From contig JAUSPK010000144.1 of assembly GCA_030655735.1 (NCBI GenBank), forward strand, positions 1-16,477: a DNA stretch of 16,477 nucleotides. The letters run 5' to 3'. The translations under genes were made by a program, and so were the position numbers. The notes under the pieces are model-generated. The model saw nothing but the letters and a program-made list of their open reading frames with translations. It had not been told where the DNA came from and searched no databases. Numbering within the stretch: position 1 is the stretch's first letter; every line of letters starts with the position of its first letter. The DNA is from Syntrophales bacterium. Its GTDB lineage: Bacteria > Desulfobacterota > Syntrophia > Syntrophales > UBA2210. Shown here piece by piece: positions 13,346 to 16,477 of this stretch.

Positions 13346-14956
13346 TTACTTCTCATCGTCCCCATTCAAATTTTTTGAAAGGGATATGGTCAGCGGTCTC
13401 CTGTCGTCTTGAGCCAGGTAGGTCGTTGTCGTCGGGAAGGCGAACTCGATCCCCTCAACCTCGAACGCATGCATGATCCGCAGATTGACCTCTTCGCTGA
13501 ACCGCATGGCCTCCCAGTAATCCGGCGGATAGAACCAGTAGAACATCGCTATGTTCAGGGAGGCGTCGTTGAACTCGTTGAAATAGACCTGCGGAGGGTA
13601 ATCGGGGTGCATCCCCTCATGGTCCTTCAGAATCTCCTTAATGATCGATACGGCGCGTTCAACCTTCTCCACCGGCGTGTCGTACGTGATGGTAATATTC
13701 GAATAGCGCCGAATACTGGGGCGCATGCCGATATTTTCGACACTGACGCTTGCCATTTTTTCATTGGGAATCGCAATCAGATGCCCGGGTAAACTGCGCA
13801 GACGGGTGCTTCGGAACCCTATCTCTTCCACGTAACCATCGAAACCCTCGGCAACGACCCTGTCACCGACCTTAAAGGGTTTATCCACCATGATCATAAA
13901 GCTGCCGAAGAGGTTCTTCAGCGTATCCTGGGCTGCCAGTGCAACCGCCAGACCCCCAATTCCAAGACCCGCCAACAGGGTTGTCATCGGTTTGCCCGTC
14001 GCCGCCTTGAGGAGATAGATCGAACCGACCAGGACTATCAGGACTTTGGAGACAATGCGGACCAGCTGGACAAAGTTCATATCGAACTCGTTGTCCTTTT
14101 TCTTGACGAACTTTGTGAGTTCGTATTCGACTAGATCCAGTATCTGATAGACGAAGATTACAACCACTAGTGTGCCGACGACATTGGTAATTATCTCTAT
14201 AATCTGATCGGTCGTGGCCGGTAGTTTTAGGATCTCCTGTGTCGCGTAGATGGCGATGGCCAGCAGAAGCAGACGAATGGGCCAGAGGGCCGCCTTGAGC
14301 AGGAGCCGCAACCGGGCCTTTTCTTCGCTGTCCCTGAGGGCAACCGTCAGGGTGCCCAGAAAGGTCGTCAGGAGCTTTCCCCCGACAGAGATAAAAATAT
14401 ACACGAGGGCAAGCAGCACATAGAGCCACCAGGAAGATTTCCAGAGCCATTCAGGGAAAAGATGCTGTTGTGAATACATAAATAAGATCGCTGCGACGAC
14501 AAGCGCAGCTATCCTGATGGCACCTCTGAAACGTTTAAGGAACGATTCAGAGGTGTTATCCTGCAGGGCGCCCGGGAGGAGGTCAAGAAATCTCACGAGT
14601 TGGAAGATGAAGAGGATGCAGGCTATGGCAAAGAGGAACGCCTCAAGCCCATGCAGGAGAAGCAACAATTTCTGGGGTATCACGAGGGGAATCTCCGTAG
14701 CCCTGAGGAGCAGGGCGGCAACGGCAAGGCGGAGCGAGGGGAGGAAGCCCGAAAGGTACGGCAACCACCTTTTGATACCTTTTCTCTCTAGTATCGACTG
14801 AATCCGCTTGTTGGAGTGGCGCCAGAGGAGCTCCAGGAGAAGAAACCCGAAGATCAGTATGGCCAGAGATGCAAAGAACTGCCAGGCGTCATTCCCGCTT
14901 TTTACCTTCTCCAGCAGGGTGATAGCCTTGTTAAAAAAATCGCCAAAACCTTGCAT
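13346..14956 (-). CDS. MscS-family mechanosensitive ion channel, long form with extra N-terminal helices
   Basis: 536 aa, inner-membrane channel expected to open under membrane tension and release solutes on hypo-osmotic shock. The first 320 residues hold about eight hydrophobic segments (near 28-45, 70-88, 96-122, 146-161, 176-196, 222-240, 254-275, 300-318). The pore helix GLGIGGLAVALAAQDTLKNLFGS (330-352) follows, then the beta domain (DKPFKVGDRVVAEGFDGYVEEIGFRSTRLR, IPNEKM) and the alpha/beta C-terminal cage. E. coli MscS has three helices in 286 aa, so this is one of the enlarged members resembling YbdG or YnaI types; I cannot assign one. GAGGAGG lies six bases before the ATG. A near-consensus promoter lies 182 bp upstream. 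It is probably the first gene of a mscS-corA-DUF169 unit. Confidence 0.92.
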   Translation of the reverse strand: MQGFGDFFNKAITLLEKVKSGNDAWQFFASLAILIFGFLLLELLWRHSNKRIQSILERKGIKRWLPYLSGFLPSLRLAVAALLLRATEIPLVIPQKLLLLLHGLEAFLFAIACILFIFQLVRFLDLLPGALQDNTSESFLKRFRGAIRIAALVVAAILFMYSQQHLFPEWLWKSSWWLYVLLALVYIFISVGGKLLTTFLGTLTVALRDSEEKARLRLLLKAALWPIRLLLLAIAIYATQEILKLPATTDQIIEIITNVVGTLVVVIFVYQILDLVEYELTKFVKKKDNEFDMNFVQLVRIVSKVLIVLVGSIYLLKAATGKPMTTLLAGLGIGGLAVALAAQDTLKNLFGSFMIMVDKPFKVGDRVVAEGFDGYVEEIGFRSTRLRSLPGHLIAIPNEKMASVSVENIGMRPSIRRYSNITITYDTPVEKVERAVSIIKEILKDHEGMHPDYPPQVYFNEFNDASLNIAMFYWFYPPDYWEAMRFSEEVNLRIMHAFEVEGIEFAFPTTTTYLAQDDRRPLTISLSKNLNGDDEK

Positions 14957-15137
14957 AAGTTTCCTCCTCGGGGAATCCTCAGATTATTGCATCCGAGATA
15001 GCGAGCTTGACACAAAGGGAGCATCCACATTGAGCAGCCTCGCACCGAGTATAGGTTCGGAATATCTTGATTGCATACCCGAAGAGTCATATTAATTAAA
15101 TGAAAAATTTCAATTAATTGGTGAAAATCTACCAGAA
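14957..15137 (-). other. Leader region of the MscS-type gene
   Basis: From the predicted start near 15131 the transcript would carry about 175 untranslated bases. Near its 5' end is an A/U-only inverted repeat: TTAATTAAAT (15092-15101) against ATTT-C-AATTAA (15107-15117), ten base pairs with one bulge and a five-base loop. The remainder shows no reading frame and no known riboswitch core that I recognise. The leader ends in the GAGGAGG ribosome binding site. Confidence 0.4.
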
Positions 15138-15180
15138 AGTATAGGGAATCTCCCCTTGTGTGTCAATGAGAAATTAGACC
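15138..15180 (-). promoter_or_regulatory. Sigma-70 promoter of the MscS-type gene with upstream AT-rich box
   Basis: On the minus strand, TTGACA (15166-15161), exactly 17 bp, then TATACT (15143-15138): a perfect -35 and a five-of-six -10. Immediately upstream and fused to the -35 is GGTCTAATTTCTCAT (15180-15166). The same word stands in the same place in front of the other channel gene. A weaker second copy (TTTTAG, 15184-15189) lies one 12-bp step further upstream. Transcription should start near 15131. Confidence 0.75.
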
Positions 15181-15287
15181 AAGTTTTAGGTAAGAGGTGA
15201 ATCATTCAAAAAATTTGCCAGGGAGCTCGCCAGTGAGTGGAACATGCCGTTATGGTCCCAAGGATTTATGCAACAAAGCCGGACTCT

Positions 15288-15333
15288 CTGATCAAGAGGG
15301 GGAAGGATATACGCACCTCCCCCCTCTGATCAG
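15288..15333 (-). terminator. Long hairpin behind the 222-aa channel protein gene
   Basis: Arms CTGATCA...GAGGGGG...AGG (15288-15306) and its complement (15316-15333) pair over about 17 bp, with one bulged base and one mismatch, around a 9-base loop. It begins about 30 bases past the stop of the minus-strand gene. A smaller alternative hairpin (AGGGA/TCCCT) lies between it and the stop. The minus-strand bases after the stem are AGAGTCCGGCTTTG, a weak T-tract. It would isolate the small channel gene from the MscS-type promoter further on. Confidence 0.55.
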
Positions 15334-15362
15334 GGAATGTCACTCCCTCTTCAGAAGGGAAA

Positions 15363-16031
15363 CTAGGAGGCCTTGTCCAGCCATTTTTTCAGATAGGTTG
15401 CCGCTGCATCTTTTCCGCCTAACCCGAAGGCAAGGGCCAGTGCCAACGCTATTGCCCCGAAGGCGATCACAAAGGCCGATGCAACAATCTCCGGGCCGAT
15501 TCCCAACTGCACCAGCGCTATGGTGACGGCAAACAGGACTATCGAGTAGAGTGCCACATTGCCGAGGTTCTCAGCAGCCTTCAACCCTGCGTTTGAGGAG
15601 GCCGTCCGCACAATGGATGAGAGAAGATTGCCGAATAGGAATCCAAGGATTAAGACAATAATTGCCGCCATCACATGGGGGATATACAGAAAGATACTAT
15701 TCAAAAGATCCGAGACAATAGGTAATCCCAACGCAGCAAATGTAGCCCCGATCACCAGAATCATCAGGAACCAGTACAGTAGCGCTCCTATGATCTCCGA
15801 CGGCGTTTTCACAAAACCACCCTTCTTCAGGAAATCCTGCACTCCGATCTTTTCCGTTGCACTGTCAACACGAAGTTTTTTCAGTACCTTTACGATGATC
15901 ATCTTGAACAACCGAGCAATCATCCAACCGACCACGAACAGAATGATTGCACCTATAAGATTTGGTAGGAATGCTAATATCTTTGTAGCAAAAGCATTCC
16001 AAGCACTTGTAACAACAGTAGTTATTTCCAT
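15363..16031 (-). CDS. TM-helix-repeat membrane protein, mechanosensitive-channel superfamily (CmpX-like)
   Basis: 222 aa with about five membrane helices. Two related segments, LPNLIGAIILFVVGWMIARL (22-41) and IPHVMAAIIVLILGFLFGNL (117-136), are the conserved TM_helix repeat found in CmpX-type proteins; each is followed by a short basic or polar stretch. The chain ends with ALALAFGLGGKDAAATYLKKWLDKAS, a glycine/alanine-rich helix like the MscS pore helix, and then stops. The beta domain and C-terminal cage of true MscS channels are absent, so gating would have to differ or need a partner. AAAGGGGG eight bases before the ATG is the ribosome binding site. A near-consensus promoter with tandem upstream repeats lies about 215 bp upstream and a long hairpin lies downstream, so it appears to be a single-gene transcript. 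Its neighbours (MscS, CorA) support an osmotic or ion-balance role. Confidence 0.85.
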   Translation of the reverse strand: MEITTVVTSAWNAFATKILAFLPNLIGAIILFVVGWMIARLFKMIIVKVLKKLRVDSATEKIGVQDFLKKGGFVKTPSEIIGALLYWFLMILVIGATFAALGLPIVSDLLNSIFLYIPHVMAAIIVLILGFLFGNLLSSIVRTASSNAGLKAAENLGNVALYSIVLFAVTIALVQLGIGPEIVASAFVIAFGAIALALALAFGLGGKDAAATYLKKWLDKAS

Positions 16032-16239
16032 ACCACATACCCCCTTTCCTGATTTAGTTTAAGTTTGCAATGACTACTCCTAGGCCATTAAAGGCCGTTG
16101 CAAGACTAATTTAGGCCACCTTGAATTTTTGCTCTTGGTGCTGATTAAAAACAGCTCAGACTCGAACTCCGTGTCTCGATATGGGAAACCTGATAGTCGC
16201 AGGTGGATCATAATCATCCCGTACTATTATCATCAGGTT
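16032..16239 (-). other. Long 5' leader of the 222-aa channel protein gene
   Basis: From the predicted start near 16239, about 208 untranslated bases precede the ATG. The extreme 5' end can pair as AAACCTGAT (16240-16232) with ATCAGGTTT (16194-16186), a perfect 9-bp stem around 37 bases. Closer to the gene are three AGGCC words (within 16082-16118). No reading frame in the leader resembles a protein, and no known riboswitch family was recognised. Confidence 0.4.
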
Positions 16240-16245
16240 TTCACG

Positions 16246-16274
16246 CTTATATACTACAAACCGGTGCGTGTCAA
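16246..16274 (-). promoter_or_regulatory. Sigma-70 promoter of the 222-aa channel protein gene
   Basis: On the minus strand, TTGACA (16274-16269), exactly 17 bp, then TATAAG (16251-16246): a perfect -35 and a five-of-six -10. Transcription should begin near 16239. The first T of the -35 is also the last base of the adjoining tandem repeat, so a regulator bound to the repeat would touch RNA polymerase directly. Confidence 0.75.
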
Positions 16275-16299
16275 TCGGAAATTAGCATCGGAAATTAGC
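16274..16299 (-). repeat. Perfect 13-bp tandem repeat abutting the -35 box
   Basis: Two uninterrupted copies of ATCGGAAATTAGC (16274-16286 and 16287-16299). Read on the minus strand they are GCTAATTTCCGAT, twice, running straight into TTGACA. The 13-bp step places the copies a little over one helical turn apart. The MscS-type promoter has one good copy of the same word in the same position. They are most likely regulator binding sites; the alternative is the remnant end of an insertion sequence, since some transposable elements carry such repeats at their tips. Confidence 0.7.
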
Positions 16300-16317
16300 A
16301 CCTTCCCCATAAGAGAC

Positions 16318-16354
16318 AAAAGAAGGCGGAGAAGATAATCCCCTGCCTTCTTTT
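16318..16354. terminator. Hairpin with flanking A and T tracts, possible bidirectional terminator
   Basis: AAAAGAAGGC (16318-16327) and GCCTTCTTTT (16345-16354) form a perfect 10-bp inverted repeat around 17 bases, with A-run on one side and T-run on the other. No gene in this window ends here on the plus strand, so it probably serves a minus-strand gene beyond the right edge and shields the channel promoter next to it. The 120 bases after it to the window end show nothing that I can name. Confidence 0.55.
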
Positions 16355-16477
16355 ACTCGGATGAACGGACAAGAAAGGATGTTTATAAGAGTATGACGAG
16401 TCTCATCACCTGCTCGTATGGGTTTGTTTCAGTGAGTGTTCTGAATCTTGTTGAACGGGGTACCTATAAGGTCCCCC

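Noticed and set aside
15197..15526. A 109-codon plus-strand frame across the hairpin and the end of the 222-aa channel gene
   Set aside because: It is antisense to a supported gene and spans a terminator-like hairpin; the composition is Arg/Pro-rich as expected for a shadow frame.
16269..16302. The tandem repeats as the terminal repeat of an IS21-like insertion sequence
   Set aside because: The style of the repeat recalls such ends, but there is no transposase, no inverted partner in the window, and both copies of the word fit perfectly spaced promoters. It is kept only as an alternative.
16393..16477. A short plus-strand frame open to the window edge (MTSLITCSYG...)
   Set aside because: It has no ribosome binding site, no recognisable content and only 28 codons visible.

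Overview
The window looks like a chromosomal segment from an anaerobic deltaproteobacterium (Desulfobacterota, perhaps close to Syntrophales/Syntrophobacterales). This placement is inferred from the remembered style of the Rel, RNase PH and DUF169 proteins and from the GlcD/GlcF-type FAD/Fe-S/CCG fusion; no search was run. There is no phage, CRISPR array or intact insertion sequence. The coding density and unbroken reading frames suggest core genome rather than an island.

Left block (1-5044, + strand): the 3' end of proS, a 213-bp gap holding a palindromic repeat, then a compact run rel - N-acetylmuramoyl-L-alanine amidase - rph - rdgB - tRNA-Pro(UGG). The amidase and rph overlap by 4 bp. The run joins the stringent response, cell-wall hydrolysis, tRNA 3'-end processing and nucleotide-pool cleaning with proline charging and a proline tRNA.

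Middle block (5045-11356, + strand): a 355-bp AT-rich gap after the tRNA; a 1030-aa fusion of an FAD-linked 2-hydroxyacid-dehydrogenase-like half and a two-[4Fe-4S], two-CCG-domain half, ending in a Met/Pro-rich tail with a four-residue period; a 438-bp gap with a dyad centred on a TTGACA box; a small exported protein with a strong ribosome binding site and a perfect 17-bp terminator stem; and a divergent ATP-type PEP carboxykinase homologue with its own extended -10 promoter.

Right block (11370-16031, - strand): read in the direction of transcription, a 222-aa TM-helix-repeat membrane protein of the mechanosensitive-channel superfamily, then a 536-aa MscS-type channel, a CorA-type divalent cation transporter and a DUF169 protein. 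MscS-corA-DUF169 have gaps of 55 and 79 bp and may be one transcript. DUF169 converges on the PEPCK-like gene with only 13 bp between stop codons.

The most interesting new signal is regulatory. Each of the two channel genes has a near-consensus sigma-70 promoter on the minus strand (TTGACA, exactly 17 bp, TATAAG or TATACT), and in both the -35 box is fused at the same position to the same AT-rich word (CTAATTTC, two variable bases, AT). In front of the small channel gene this word is a perfect 13-bp tandem duplication. This looks like a shared regulator site for a membrane-tension or ion-homeostasis regulon. The Met/Pro tetrad tail and the altered PEPCK active-site loop are the main protein-level oddities.
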